From the NCBI GenBank assembly GCA_963402885.1, contig OY727101.1, forward strand, positions 16,406,417 to 16,470,416: a stretch of 64,000 nucleotides of DNA. Reading direction: 5' to 3'. Positions 54,501 through 64,000 of the stretch are shown one piece after another (position 1 is the stretch's first letter; the number at the start of each line of letters is the position of its first letter). The notes under the pieces were generated by a model. The model saw only the letters and a program-made list of their open reading frames with translations. It had not been told where the DNA came from and searched no databases. The translations under genes and the position numbers were made by a program. The stretch is from Antedon bifida (lineage: Eukaryota; Echinodermata; Crinoidea; Comatulida; Antedonidae).

Positions 54501-57500
54501 TTTGATGATTTTGAACTGGAAAACGAACAGAACTGTAATTGGGATTATTTGCATGTACATGCTGAAAACCTTTACATCCCTAATGCCGAGTAAGTAGGCC
54601 TAAACTTTTGTAAATATTTACAAAGTATGTATAAGGCGTATATATTGTAACTATAGTATGAACATTTTAGATACACGATCAGTTGCGGAAATTTAAACAA
54701 TGGTTAAACAATAATATGATGATGTTGTTGATATAATCAAAATGATAATAATAATGATAAAAATTATAATGTCGTGTCTTGGGAACAGATACACATAATG
54801 TAAATATTATTATTCCAGATGAACAATGAAGGGTGAAGTCAAATATACATCTGTGTATACGGCAAACATGTTTAGGCCGAATTGGTCGAATAACAATTAA
54901 ACTGCTCACTTACACTTTTAGATATTGCGGTACAAATAGCCCAGGGCAAATTATCGATGATGATGGCCAGTTAGTTATCAACTTTAGGTCAGATTATTCA
55001 GAAACCCGCAAGGGATATCATGCTACATACGCATTTGCAACGCCACCCCCACCACCACCAACGACGAACCCTCCACCACCACCGACAACGGCACCTCCAC
55101 CACCACCACCACCGACAACAGCACCTCCACCACCACCACCACCGACAACAGCACCTCCACCACCACCACCACCGACAACAACAACCACTGAATGTCCTGC
55201 GTCTTCAGGTCAGTTACCAGTACTACAATACAATAACATTTCTTGTAGGCATACTAAAAATATTACATTCATAATATAAAGAGGGACATACCTGTCAACA
55301 TTCAACAATGCACCTCCATTTATAGTTTTAAATTGTATTATAGCAAAAATTTTCATATTCTTTATATAAACACAGCAGGCAAAGAACATTAATTCTAAAC
55401 CGCCCGGTGATATACTGAAATTTAATTAATTAATTTGAAACGATAGAGATGAGGAAATCTGTGAGAATGAGAAAAATATATATATATATCGATATTTTTT
55501 CTTTACCGTTAGTTTAGCGTCTTCTGTTTTAGTTAAGGTGTTTTAACAGGACCATGTTGAAAACCAGTTGCACCACCTTATTTCTGATTTACGTTATCCT
55601 GATGTTAACCCTCATCAACTAGCTACACCGTGGTGTTTTTAAACAGCTAGTACCTTTCATAATTCATTTTAAATTGACGCAACAATATCAACGTCTATGA
55701 TGACTGTAGCCTCTCCATATATCCGTACTGAATACGAGGCCTAGCCTACTAAATAATAGTAAGCCTACTTAAGAACAATTACTCATATGGCATTTAATTA
55801 TTCGGTGTTTCATTGTTTTAAATATGCAGTGATTCTTATAACCCCAAATAAAATTTGAATGATTTCTTATTGTTATTAGTTAATCTACGAAACTACGCCG
55901 CAATAGAAAATGCAGGCCTTGGAAAATTTGGTCGTATGGCTGCATGGGCTGATGTGGATGGTGATGGTGTGGCCAACAGTTTCTGCAGGTAAGATAAATG
56001 GAAACAAACTCAGGGCCAAAGTTCCCTTGTTCTTGACTGATTTCAATTTGAATATTTATTAAACTAAACATCTTATACGTATACGAAACGGATTTGTTAT
56101 TGTTCTTTGACAAAAGTGATTCAATTTTATTTGTTTTAACAAGTACGGCAAATTCAAACTGTAAAAACGTGTTCTTTTTTAAAAATAGATTAATGAAAAC
56201 AACGAGATGGTTTATATCATGCGTGAATTCAGATGGCTCTGAGTATACAAGTCCTGATCCAGGGAATGCAAGGTTCAACATAGGAAAAAAGAGAACTGGT
56301 TTTATGCGTGACATGAATGGTGACGGGCTTGACGATTACTGTAGGTAAGTAAGATGGATAATAAAAACTAAGATATATTACTATTATTACACTGTAAAAA
56401 TAGTGTTTACATCTTAAACATGTATTTTGTATCCGCTTTTCCCATACATTTAGCCTTAAACATGTTTAGATATGAACATGTTGGTTATAAACACATTCTA
56501 AACATGTACAGTATAGTCTGTATCCAACTCAACACATCATCGGTGACGTGTTGATAGTTAAACATGTGAAGCAATATAAAGACACGTTTAGGTTTTAAAC
56601 GTGTTTAATATGACATGTGTGGAGCTCATGTGTTGAGCTTTTTTCCGCCACAGTAAAATCATATGCACGCAACGCTAAACACGTACCTAAACATGTTGAC
56701 TGAACATAATAGTGACATGTTGACTGCTAAACGAGTGGAAGAAAACAAAATGTAGCTATAAACACGTTTAGGTATTATTAAACACGCTAAACATGTGTGG
56801 AAAAAGTGGGTACAAAATAGATGTTTAAGATCTAAACACTATTTTTACAGTGTAGATACGTAACATAATGTTAAATGCAAAGTGAGAAACTCTGGGATAA
56901 AATGAGCCGAGATGCCCCAGTTCCCCAATTCCGTGCAGTGAGAACTATATATTGAACTACCTGTACCTTTAATGTGAAATTAACAAAGCAGCACCATAAT
57001 TGACAATGTTTTGCATACGCCATATTGACTTTTATTTTAGATAGACCACAACAAAGGTAAATAAATAGAAATATATCCAAATGTAATAATCTTAGGGATG
57101 ATGATGACATTAGGCGTCAATACAGATCTTTATGTATTCGAGCCAATACACTAGCACGTAAGCAAATGCTCTGTTGGTATTAAAATAATGCTTGCTGTTC
57201 AAATCTTATTGCATGAGTATGTATTGCTCTTCTCTGTGGTCTAAACACACTCAAAAATGCATTTAAGGGTATGTTACAGCAATGCTCTTCGATTATTCTT
57301 AAGATTGCCTAGTGCTAGTGACATTTGGGTAATATCTAAGAAAATCTGTCTTTTTATTGTTACAGAGAATTTATGCTAGCAAAAATGAAATTATAGAATG
57401 TATTATGGTATAATCATTTTGAATCATCTAGGCTCCATAACAAAATGATGGAGATCCTGTGATGATCTGATACCAGTATCCTTTTTTTGTGTGTGTTTGC

Positions 57501-57776
57501 TTTTTATATTTCAACTTGTGTTTTCTAATGAGATGCAATTTATTTTGTAACTATGGACGTCCTTATCCGAAATAAAAGTAAAATTATAATAATAACAATG
57601 ATCTTTGTATCAAACACAGATGCCGCAATCATGCCGGGGAATTCAAGTTCCGATGCACCAAGGCAGGACCAGAAGGATTCGAGCCACCCTCTGAGGAATT
57701 TAACTTGGATTACGCACCGTACAGCGGATATTGCAAGGATAAAATTGTCGACCCGAACACTGGATTTATTTATTAA
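48513..57776 (+). CDS. Secreted astacin-EGF-CUB metalloprotease with short Pro/Thr stalk and FG-GAP-like C-terminal domain, 620 aa (copy B)
   Basis: Tandem paralogue of the gene at 33135 with the same exon plan: 48513-48587, 49149-49371, 50990-51101, 51696-51762, 52244-52441, 52717-52843, 53147-53275, 54001-54110, 54477-54589, 54922-55208, 55880-55988, 56189-56344, 57620-57776 (1863 nt, frame closes). It has a signal peptide, the [11 protein letters not shown] propeptide element (D48), the astacin motif [12 protein letters not shown] from H165, and the Met-turn SVMHYGKY. An EGF domain follows ([12 protein letters not shown]), then a CUB ([18 protein letters not shown]) and a stalk of only about 55 residues. 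The C-terminal domain keeps both DGDG loops ending in CR. The CUB exons differ most from copy A; the catalytic exon start and exons 11-13 are nearly identical. Exon 2 keeps an acceptor directly before VPKHHNH that copy A has lost. Confidence 0.92.
48835..48925 (-). mobile_element. tRNA-derived SINE head
   Basis: Minus strand GTAGTCAAGTGGATAAGAC (A box) and GGGGGTTCAACTCCCATG (B box) in intron 1 of astacin copy B, followed by a GA dinucleotide run. No CCA end and poor stem, so not a functional tRNA. Confidence 0.5.
49413..49582. mobile_element. MITE family 3 copy
   Basis: Shares CTATGTTATTYCKTATGACC, CGGTTTCCGCTCAG and GGGACAAGCTACGCGG with the copy at 17975-18172, in the same order. The right end GTTTATGTAAATTGGC is clear; the left end is eroded. 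Confidence 0.7.
49660..49870 (-). repeat. Dispersed repeat, GAGATCCAGCC family, copy 3
   Basis: Minus strand ATTGAGATCCAGCCACTGAT with GCATTGTCATT and GCCTTTGGATT matches 23990-24110 and 30500-30724. This copy extends furthest upstream, with CTGATGAAGGGCTAGTGTTG. Confidence 0.55.
50007..50200. mobile_element. MITE family 2 copy
   Basis: Left GCTTAAAGCCCACTAGAACG, right GCTAGTGGGAACCACGCTTT, with repeated ACGCAACG/CGTTGCG phrases, in intron 2 of astacin copy B. Confidence 0.75.
51409..51569. mobile_element. MITE family 2 copy
   Basis: GCTTGGTTCCCACTAGAGAC to TGTGGGAACCAAGC; centre with TTGACCAATCACACG and CATTGGTCAA as in the copy at 33787. In intron 3 of astacin copy B. Confidence 0.8.
51868..52021. 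mobile_element. MITE family 2 copy, second subtype
   Basis: AAGCTTGGTTCCCACTAGCG to CTAGTGGGAACCACGCTTA. The core has CCAATAATTGTGTTTGCC and GTGAAATCAAAC, shared with 54149-54365 and 50007-50200 but not with 33787 or 51409, so the family has two subtypes. Confidence 0.8.
53520..53628. mobile_element. MITE family 1 copy, right end missing
   Basis: GCTCTGTCTACACTATCAAA at the left, ATATATGGACATTATGATGTC core, ending at GGCACATCCCACTTTTT. In intron 7 of astacin copy B. Confidence 0.75.
53656..53859. repeat. 68-bp tandem repeat, three copies
   Basis: Units begin AAACGTAACCTCTGCCATAG at 53656, 53723 and 53791 and end at ATTAATACGCATGCTCGAGT. Unrelated in sequence to the 68-bp satellite of copy A despite the equal period. 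Confidence 0.85.
54149..54365. mobile_element. MITE family 2 copy, second subtype, with extra segment
   Basis: AAGCTTGGTTCCCACTAGCG to CTAGTGGGAACCACGCTTT with an added inner segment bearing GTTCCCACTTGTGATATGC. In intron 8 of astacin copy B. Confidence 0.8.
56390..56852. mobile_element. 463-bp element with inverted ends CACTGTAAAAATAGTGTTTA
   Basis: The 20-bp ends are exact complements and extend a further 10 bp imperfectly (CTTAAACAT). TA lies at each flank (56388-56389 and 56853-56854). The interior repeats AAACATGT and ACACGTTTAGG phrases many times and has no coding frame. In intron 12 of astacin copy B, absent from the same intron of copy A. Confidence 0.8.
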
Positions 57777-59115
57777 GAATATTGACTTTTTTATTTCATT
57801 GTTTTGATTTTTTGGGATACTATTAGATAGTTGTAAGTCTAAAATATATAACTGCTGGCGTTTTCAAAGTGCATAAAGAAAAATAATGGTTTTATGCCAA
57901 TATGCTAATAGGTTCATATTGGGCTTTTATTTGGCTTTGCTATTATTATGTGACATGCCTACTTATTTGTAATAAGTTATGTTAACAGTAATGTAGGCCT
58001 ATGCCTATACTTATCCGAATAACTGTAAACCTTGTTATAATACTTAAAATATATCAAAAGAGATTAATATAATAATGAAAGATGGATAACGGTATTTACA
58101 CGCTGGAATTCCTCCATATTCTAAAACGCAGGCTGACCTGTGGTATTTTAATCTTCCGGTTTTTCTTTTGGTTTACCCTGAGACTGGCTCTCGGATTTTA
58201 CACTTGTTTCAACGGTGATGGTATTAAAGATTCAATTATCTGCAACAAAAGTGCCGTACTATTTGTAGTGAATATTGCCTAATTAAACCCTTAAACCACT
58301 TAAGCTTAAGCTCTTCATGTGGGCATATCAACTCCCCTGCACTCCGAGACTTTTTATAAAATTCTGAGAAAGCTAGATACTGCTTGCTAGCTAGATATTT
58401 TGCTATCGGGGCTTCACTGTAAATAGTGCCGTCGTCGACATAATCTGGACTTTCTACATTCCATCCAGTCCTTTTATTCTCATGATGTTAGCGACTGTAA
58501 CAGGGTAAACCGTAAGTATACTGTTTAGTCTATAAGTGCATGTATTTCTTTATTTCATCAAAATATAGGCCTACATTTCTATAATACTACCGGTAAATAA
58601 CAGAATGCTTTTTTGCACTCTAAATGCTATATTTTTGGTCGGCGAACGTGAAAAAGTGCACCTGAAACCGACTAACTACTAGTACCACGTGTATTTTAAG
58701 TTTCGCGGTAAATGGGTCAACGCGTCACACAGAGGTTGTCTGTCAGATCTCTTTCGCCGTTGGATCTGTAACCACATGGTGTAGCCTATTATGTATGTCC
58801 ATGGATTAAGGAATTTCTTAATTCATGGTATGTCTGAGTCGATTCGGCTTCACATCCAAAATATGGTGTTGCAATAAACATTGAAACAGATATTACGTCA
58901 TGGATACAAACATGATCGCGTTTAACCTTCATCGGCGAAGTTTTACCAAAATTGATAACGCGGTTATTTTTGAGAATTTACAATAGACAAGAAAAAATAC
59001 TCTGGTACTTTATGTTGATGCATAATATATTTTAATGTATAACATTATTAAGACAATTTAACATTGCCTCGACATACTATCGGTCGCGCCTTTTGGCAAC
59101 TTTCTTTTAGCATTT
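57777..59115. other. Region after astacin copy B
   Basis: 3' flank of copy B with AT-rich sequence. The stretch near 58210-58240 (AATGG/CGGTGATGGTATTAAAGA...TTATCTGCAACAAA) resembles 46125-46165 after copy A, so the duplicated segment seems to run several hundred bases past the stop codons. A C-rich palindrome-poor stretch at 58320-58480 shows nothing recognisable. Confidence 0.5.
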
Positions 59116-59262
59116 TTATACTGGCTCAGGCACATTCTTCTTGTAGTTTCTGGCGCCATTATAGTTACCGGGTGGATCATAACTGCAGGCGATATACTCC
59201 CATTTTTGGGCTGAATCCTGTTTATACCCACATCCAAGTTTGTTACTGTCCATCCATACAAC
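59116..59262 (-). CDS. Terminal exon of a CAP/SCP (CRISP-type) domain protein, partial
   Basis: CAP proteins are secreted cysteine-rich proteins. After an acceptor TTTTACACAG on the minus strand, a 48-codon frame reads VVWMDSNKLGCGY, then WEYIACSYDPPGNYNG and ends VPEPV with a stop. This is the CAP signature 2 region (QVVW...LGCG then C.Y.PPGN). The GHYTQ part and the catalytic-like His/Glu of the domain would lie in preceding exons, which I cannot find between 59263 and 60585. Either those exons lie further right, beyond or inside the next gene, or this is a stranded exon. The exon itself has no break. Confidence 0.75.
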   Translation of the reverse strand, partial: VVWMDSNKLGCGYKQDSAQKWEYIACSYDPPGNYNGARNYKKNVPEPV

Positions 59263-60585
59263 CTGTGTAAAATGACCTATGAAATGCAAAACAATAATAA
59301 TTTTATATCCTGTGAATCATTAAACGAAGTCATCCCTATTACATGATCGTGATTCTAACGCGCCACTAGGGACTTTAAAATTTTCACCGGAGTTACATCG
59401 GATATATCACTGAAAGCTATCGGAATTATATCGGATATAGAGCCTATCACTGAAAGCTATCGGAGTTATATCGGATATATCACTGAAAGCTATCGGAGTT
59501 ACATCGGATATATCACTGAAAGCTATCGGAGTTATATCGGATATATCAATAGAAGCTATCGTTGTTATATCGGATATATCACTGAAAGCTATCGGAGTTA
59601 TAACGGATATAACACTGAAAGCTATCGGAGTTGTATCGGATATATCAATAGAAGCTATTGGTGTTATATCGGATATATCACTGACACCTATAGGATTTAT
59701 ATTGGATATCACTGAAACCTATAGGAGTTATATCGGATATATTACTGAAACCTATAGGAGTTATATCGGATATATCATTGAAAGCTATCGGAGTTATATC
59801 GGATATATCACTGAAACCTATAGGAGTTATATCGGATATATCACTGAAAGCTTTCGGAGTAATATCGGATTTATCACTGAAAGCTTTCGGAGTTATTGTA
59901 CGTCCCGACTGTTATCTCAACATTGTGTTTCGTTTGCCAATTTTATTATCAGCCACCATATTTTGAGTCCCACGAACTTATTAATGTTTTATAAATGAAT
60001 AAGTATACTGTGTTTAGATAAATGTATAAAATCCATTTAACCATCCAACCGAGCCAGTGGCCATCCATATCTATTTAAGAATTTCCATTACAGATTATAC
60101 TTGAAGACGATAGCATAATAATCGTATATAGCATCCTTATGTGTATCAAGTCCAAGTAACTAACTAACAATGTTAGACAAGACGACGTAGACAGGTTGAT
60201 TATATTATTATTATTGCACACTTTATTATATTTATAAATAGATATACAAGGTATAATATCAATAATGGATATATCATCACTATTATTGACAATTTAATCG
60301 AGGCATTGAAACCTTCTGAACTTTAACAAATAATCTTATAATGTAAACATAGGCGGTGATGAAACTTTTATACAATAATCAGACAACGTAATATGCCTTT
60401 TCAGCAGCAGCTCCCTACGCTGATGTATCGTCCAACACTATCGTGATGACGTCTCGAAGGACAGCTAGTAGGTGACCAAACACAGGAACCAAATACACAC
60501 TAGTCCTACCCAGACGACCAAATGCAGAGAAGAAGTCCATTATTATGTCGTCATTGTTTTTTTTTTGTTTTTTGTTTTTCAAAAT
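59263..60585. other. Region between CAP exon and the minus-strand gene at 60586
   Basis: Contains the 33-bp minisatellite (59385-59895) and AT-rich sequence. A stretch AGCCACCATATTTTGAGTCC near 59950 also occurs near 53334, a small dispersed repeat. I searched the minus strand by eye for earlier CAP exons and saw none. Confidence 0.5.
59385..59895. repeat. 33-bp minisatellite, about 15 copies
   Basis: Unit reads roughly ATCACTGAAAGCTATCGGAG then TTATATCGGATAT. Variant units carry AATAGAAGC, ACCTATAGG or CTTTCGG. Because 33 is a multiple of three, the array is open in several frames (minus strand reads ISDITPIAFSD), but periodic low-complexity frames with no start or splice context are not taken as genes. 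Confidence 0.92.
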
Positions 60586-61454
60586 TTATTTTCGGGACTC
60601 TCTGTGCTTTCGCCACATGCCATAACTTGTGTTATCTTCAGGGCGTTGCATAGTTGGACGTCTTGGCACCCTGGTTCGCTTTGTCAATCTATGGCTTTCA
60701 GTACAAGTAGAGGTATACATGGCTGGGGTTATAGATGGCAGCGCGACGTTGATGTTTTCAACACTGGGACGTCTTGGTACATCGCCGAGTCGTGGCTGGC
60801 TTTGTTGTGGCCGATTTGTAAGTCGTGGTTTCTTGGACATGTTCCTTTTTAATGCGTCCATTTCTACTGTGGAACTTCGACGACCGACGTTAACACGTGA
60901 CGACCGTCTTCCAAGTGAAGGTCTACTCTCCGTTGTGTTCGATCCTAAAAGCTGGTCCCAATATTCATCAACATCATCCGGGTTAGAGTTGGCGTTAAGA
61001 AGTAGCGGACTGGTTTGTCCAGACGGATTAGCCATATCCACAATTCTTTCACGTTTCTTGTTAGGTTGTCTTTGTTGTTTAACAAGATTGTCTAAGTACT
61101 GGTCATGATTCTCAATTGGAGCTGCAAAATTAATTGTATGAAATTAAGAGGATGATCAGATAACAATCTCCCACATACAATATTTGCCAAGTATACATCT
61201 TAGGCATAACACGAGAATACACCATCTTATGTTTATCACATGTGGTGCATGTGCCATATTAGGTTATGGTATACCATATATTATTTTAATTATAACCATG
61301 TAGTGCTCCTCATTTCCAAAATGTATTTTCTTGTTAATATTTTTTATGTCATACCTTTTCGGGCTGCCAGGTCGGGTTCAGACAAGTGTCTACAGGCGTC
61401 TGGGTAAACAGCTCTAAACTGTTCTTCTACCCTCTTCTGCCTCCTCCACTCATC
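60586..61454 (-). CDS. Unrecognised basic protein with RRxS motifs, 211 aa (or longer)
   Basis: Two minus-strand exons, 61355-61454 and 60586-61121, join in frame through good splice sites and give 211 codons from an ATG at 61454. The protein has VEEQFRAVYPDAC and HLSEPDLAARK near the start, then DQYLDNLVKQQRQ, then a Ser/Arg-rich half with LGRRSSRV, GRRSST and PRRPSVE, which look like basophilic kinase sites, and ends RKHRESRK. No signal peptide or membrane span. Upstream, a 23-nt exon at 62411-62433 (MESRKTK) would splice to 61495 and read on as LSAYQFSTTEQERDEWRR, a convincing protein, but this frame misses the downstream frame by one base at a G run near 61441. So either the start is at 61454, or there is an indel or assembly error. 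I do not recognise the family. Confidence 0.7.
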
Positions 61455-62433
61455 GCGTTCTTGTTCAGTTGTAGAAAACTGATAAGCACTCAGTCTGTAA
61501 CAGAATAATAATAAACACAATTACCTTGTTTATATCGGTAACTGGATGTAGTGACTGGATCTCAAATACTAAATACGAAAGTTTGATAATTATCAAAGCA
61601 CTGCTACATTGGGAGAAGGGGATCGGGAACCCGTACAATCGGTCACGCGCACTTTGGGTCTCTTCTCCAAACAGTAATACTAAAAAATGTAAGACGTCGA
61701 TAAAAAATACAGACTTGCATTAGGTCTAATACATTTAATTAGAAAATATGTATCACTACTGTGTCTCTCAAGGCAATACTGTATGTTTATTATTGTTTCT
61801 AATTTTTTTATATAATAATAATGAATTATTATTTTCAATCCTTTATACTTATAACTTGATACATACATGGAGAGGGGCTCGGGAAACGGTTATGATAATG
61901 CGTAGGCTACTACTGTACGCGCTTCTACAATGCGCGCTCAGATCTATTTTCTTTCCGCCCCCGAAAAGAAAATTATAACGATATTACGGTACACTAACAA
62001 ATTTTAAGACGTCGATAAAAAAAGTTTAAAGTTTCTATTATCTTCTCAACAAACTTTCCATTTCCATTATCTTGTTTTTGTTAAATGTTGCTTATATTAC
62101 AATTTTGGTAGTTATCACTATTAGGCTTACTATATAATAATATTATCTATTTATTATTTTTAATCTGTATCACTTTTTAGTAGGCCTATTACACATACAC
62201 TATGTTAATACACGCGCGGGAACACATTGCGATACACGCGCTTCCACACAATACGCGCGCTTAGCTCTGTTCCTATTTTTTCCCCAAAAAATTTGGATTA
62301 ATATTAGTACTAAAAACATTTAAGACGGCCATGAAAAAGATATATATTGGCCCTTGGTCTAGTAAATGAATTAATGAAGTGTGTATTAGTAAAAAAAATT
62401 AAAGACAAACCGTTTGGTTTTTCGAGATTCCAT

Positions 62434-63186
62434 CGTATATATTGCAGAGAAAAATTCAGGAAAAGTTTAGCTTTGTACAGGAAAGTTTGTTGTGTTGTTG
62501 TTACCATAGGATGATAACGTCATCAATTGTGCGCAGGCGCCGTGGTGTCTCACTCTAGGTGAGGGCCGGGGTGTGGGTGGGGGTGGGGGGGGGGGAGGAT
62601 TTGGGAGATGGAGGTGATGGATGACGAAGGTGGAGGGTTTGTTGCTAGTATGTGTAGTATAGTACTATATATATATACTACTTGTATTAGTAGGCCTATA
62701 TAATAGGGGAAATACATTGAAAATTGTCCAATAAATGGCTCCATTATCAAAGAGCATACATCAATTACTGTTACGAAACAAAACTATTACAAGTTCTTCT
62801 TTATAGTGAATAAAAGTACTGTATTCGTTTATTAGGCTAGATACGATAAGAAAGAGTGGTAGGCCCCCTACTTAAAAGTTTTAGAAAACCTGAAAAGTTT
62901 TGCTCTGCGCAACAATTAGCGCATCGGACTAGTTTATTTTTATAAGAGGTAAGTAATATTAATAGATATTATTTGCAAATAATACTTTAATAGTTAAATA
63001 AATACCAATACATAATGTAATTTATGGTCTATTAATCTAAAAATCAATAATATCTATAAAGATATAATTTAAACTGAATTATATTTTTGTTAGTATTAGT
63101 TTAGTTAATGTCATTTTAATAAAATCGTCGGAGGCGAGTGCTTAGTTGGGAGAGGAGGCGGAGCTTCTAGGAAGAAGATTAGAACG
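62434..63186. promoter_or_regulatory. Interval upstream of the minus-strand gene, with G-rich tract
   Basis: Between the possible first exon at 62411-62433 (minus) and the possible first exon at 63187 (plus). Contains a G-rich tract on the plus strand at 62561-62600 with several runs of three or more G, then AT-rich sequence. GGAGGCGGAGC lies at 63154-63164. Divergent promoter is inference. Confidence 0.35.
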
Positions 63187-63260
63187 ATGACAGCAAAAAT
63201 GGCGACGTTCGTGATGAGAGTGACACTTGGGATCGTTCTTCGTCTGAAGTTGATCTTTTT
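63187..63260 (+). other. Possible first exon of a gene leaving the window
   Basis: An ATG at 63187 and a second in AAAAATGGCGACG at 63198-63210 sit in a locally CpG-containing stretch after GGCGGAGCTTC. AAAATGGCG is also a YY1-type element found at the 5' ends of many animal genes. The following codons (FVMRVTLGIVL) are hydrophobic, but no clear donor or known protein is seen. Confidence 0.25.
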
Positions 63261-63429
63261 AAAGTTGATTTTAAATACTATAAAAGTCATAAACCGCCTT
63301 CCAAATACGATAATAAATTGTTTTAATTTTAATTTTTCTACGACTGATAATCACTTGGTAAATATTCGTAATAGTTTTAGTTTAAAATTATGATTCTTCT
63401 TAGACTAAGAATCCCTAGTCTTAGTTAGG

Positions 63430-63434
63430 TTAGC

Positions 63435-63474
<40 letters not shown>

Positions 63475-64000
63475 AGAGATAGGCCTAGGCTAGGCCTACC
63501 AGTAGGCTAGGCCTAGGTAGGTAAAAAGCAATGAAATGCAAGCCTGTTGGCTGGTGCATGGAGGTAATTACCTCCATGGCTGGTGGTAGGCCAGCTCATT
63601 CCGTTGCCGGGCCGGGACAGCTCAGTTTCACGTCTGTTCTCCACCAGCCAGTGGGCAAAAATATTTAAATGAGCTAGCCAGGTTCAACTGTAATTAGACC
63701 TAGGCTAGGCCTAAGTCTAGGCCTAGCCTAAGTATAAATTAACTATAACCATTATAGAATAGCTGCCCTATGCTAGGCAAGTGGCAGTGTACTTTAGTGT
63801 AGGCCTATAGGACAGGCCTTGGCCTAGGCTAAAAGTAGTATTAAATTGTATTAGAATTTTATTTTAAAATGCTAGTAGTAGGCCTAGTACTATCTAGTAG
63901 CTAGTAGTGTAGGCCTTTAGTCTAGCCTAGGCCTACTCTAGCTAGGATAGACATAGGTCAGGATTAAATAATAATATTTTAGGCTATAGGCCTAGCCTAC
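63430..64000. repeat. GATA microsatellite and AGGCCTAG low-complexity tract
   Basis: About ten TAGA units at 63433-63473 are followed by dense TAGGCCTAGGC phrases to the end of the window, like SIRT2 intron 1. Probably intronic or intergenic filler; nothing coding seen. Confidence 0.7.

Noticed and set aside
58082-58282. 66-codon frame with a GDG phrase after astacin copy B
   Set aside because: The phrase resembles the flank after copy A, not the coding domain; no splice context or family match.

Overview
The window looks like AT-rich genomic DNA from a marine deuterostome invertebrate, most likely an echinoderm. The basis is spliced genes with many short exons and GT-AG introns, intronic runs of the aggcctag/ctaggcct type, abundant small palindromic elements, tRNA-headed SINEs and animal gene families (kizuna, SIRT2, phospholipase B, astacin). 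The species cannot be fixed from the sequence alone.

Layout. (1) 1-1645, minus: 5' part of the centrosomal protein kizuna, running off the left edge. (2) 1857-5431, plus: a steryl-sulfatase/arylsulfatase-like enzyme, head to head with kizuna. (3) 6854-12717, minus: a SIRT2-type NAD-dependent deacylase with a long lineage-specific Ser/Lys-rich repeated tail. (4) 13353-21609 and 24953-30921, plus: two tandem phospholipase-B/GDSL hydrolase genes, each with signal peptide, catalytic domain and C-terminal membrane anchor. (5) 33135-45463 and 48513-57776, plus: two tandem secreted proteases with the order signal peptide, propeptide, astacin, EGF, CUB, Pro/Thr stalk, then a Cys-containing FG-GAP/VCBS-like Ca-binding C-terminal domain. 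(6) 59116-59262, minus: a single CAP/SCP-domain terminal exon without visible partners. (7) 60586-61454 (possibly from 62433), minus: an unrecognised basic, RRxS-rich protein. (8) The right edge holds a CpG-containing possible first exon near 63187 and low-complexity sequence.

Mobile and repeated DNA is dense. It includes a CR1/L2-like LINE with a long open frame in an astacin intron, a 5'-truncated LINE tail, a complete-looking non-autonomous Helitron, three families of palindromic MITEs, single MITE-like elements with TA flanks, several tRNA-derived SINEs, a 68-bp satellite with higher-order structure, a 33-bp minisatellite and local splice-site-bearing duplications. I saw no retroviral, Polinton or other capsid-bearing element and no CRISPR array.

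How the genes relate: the two pairs (phospholipase B, astacin) are clear local duplications of secreted or cell-surface hydrolases. Kizuna/sulfatase and SIRT2/phospholipase B share divergent promoter intervals. Exon models were built by hand from reading frame, GT/AG sites and family alignment by eye, and all intron phases in the six main models close exactly.
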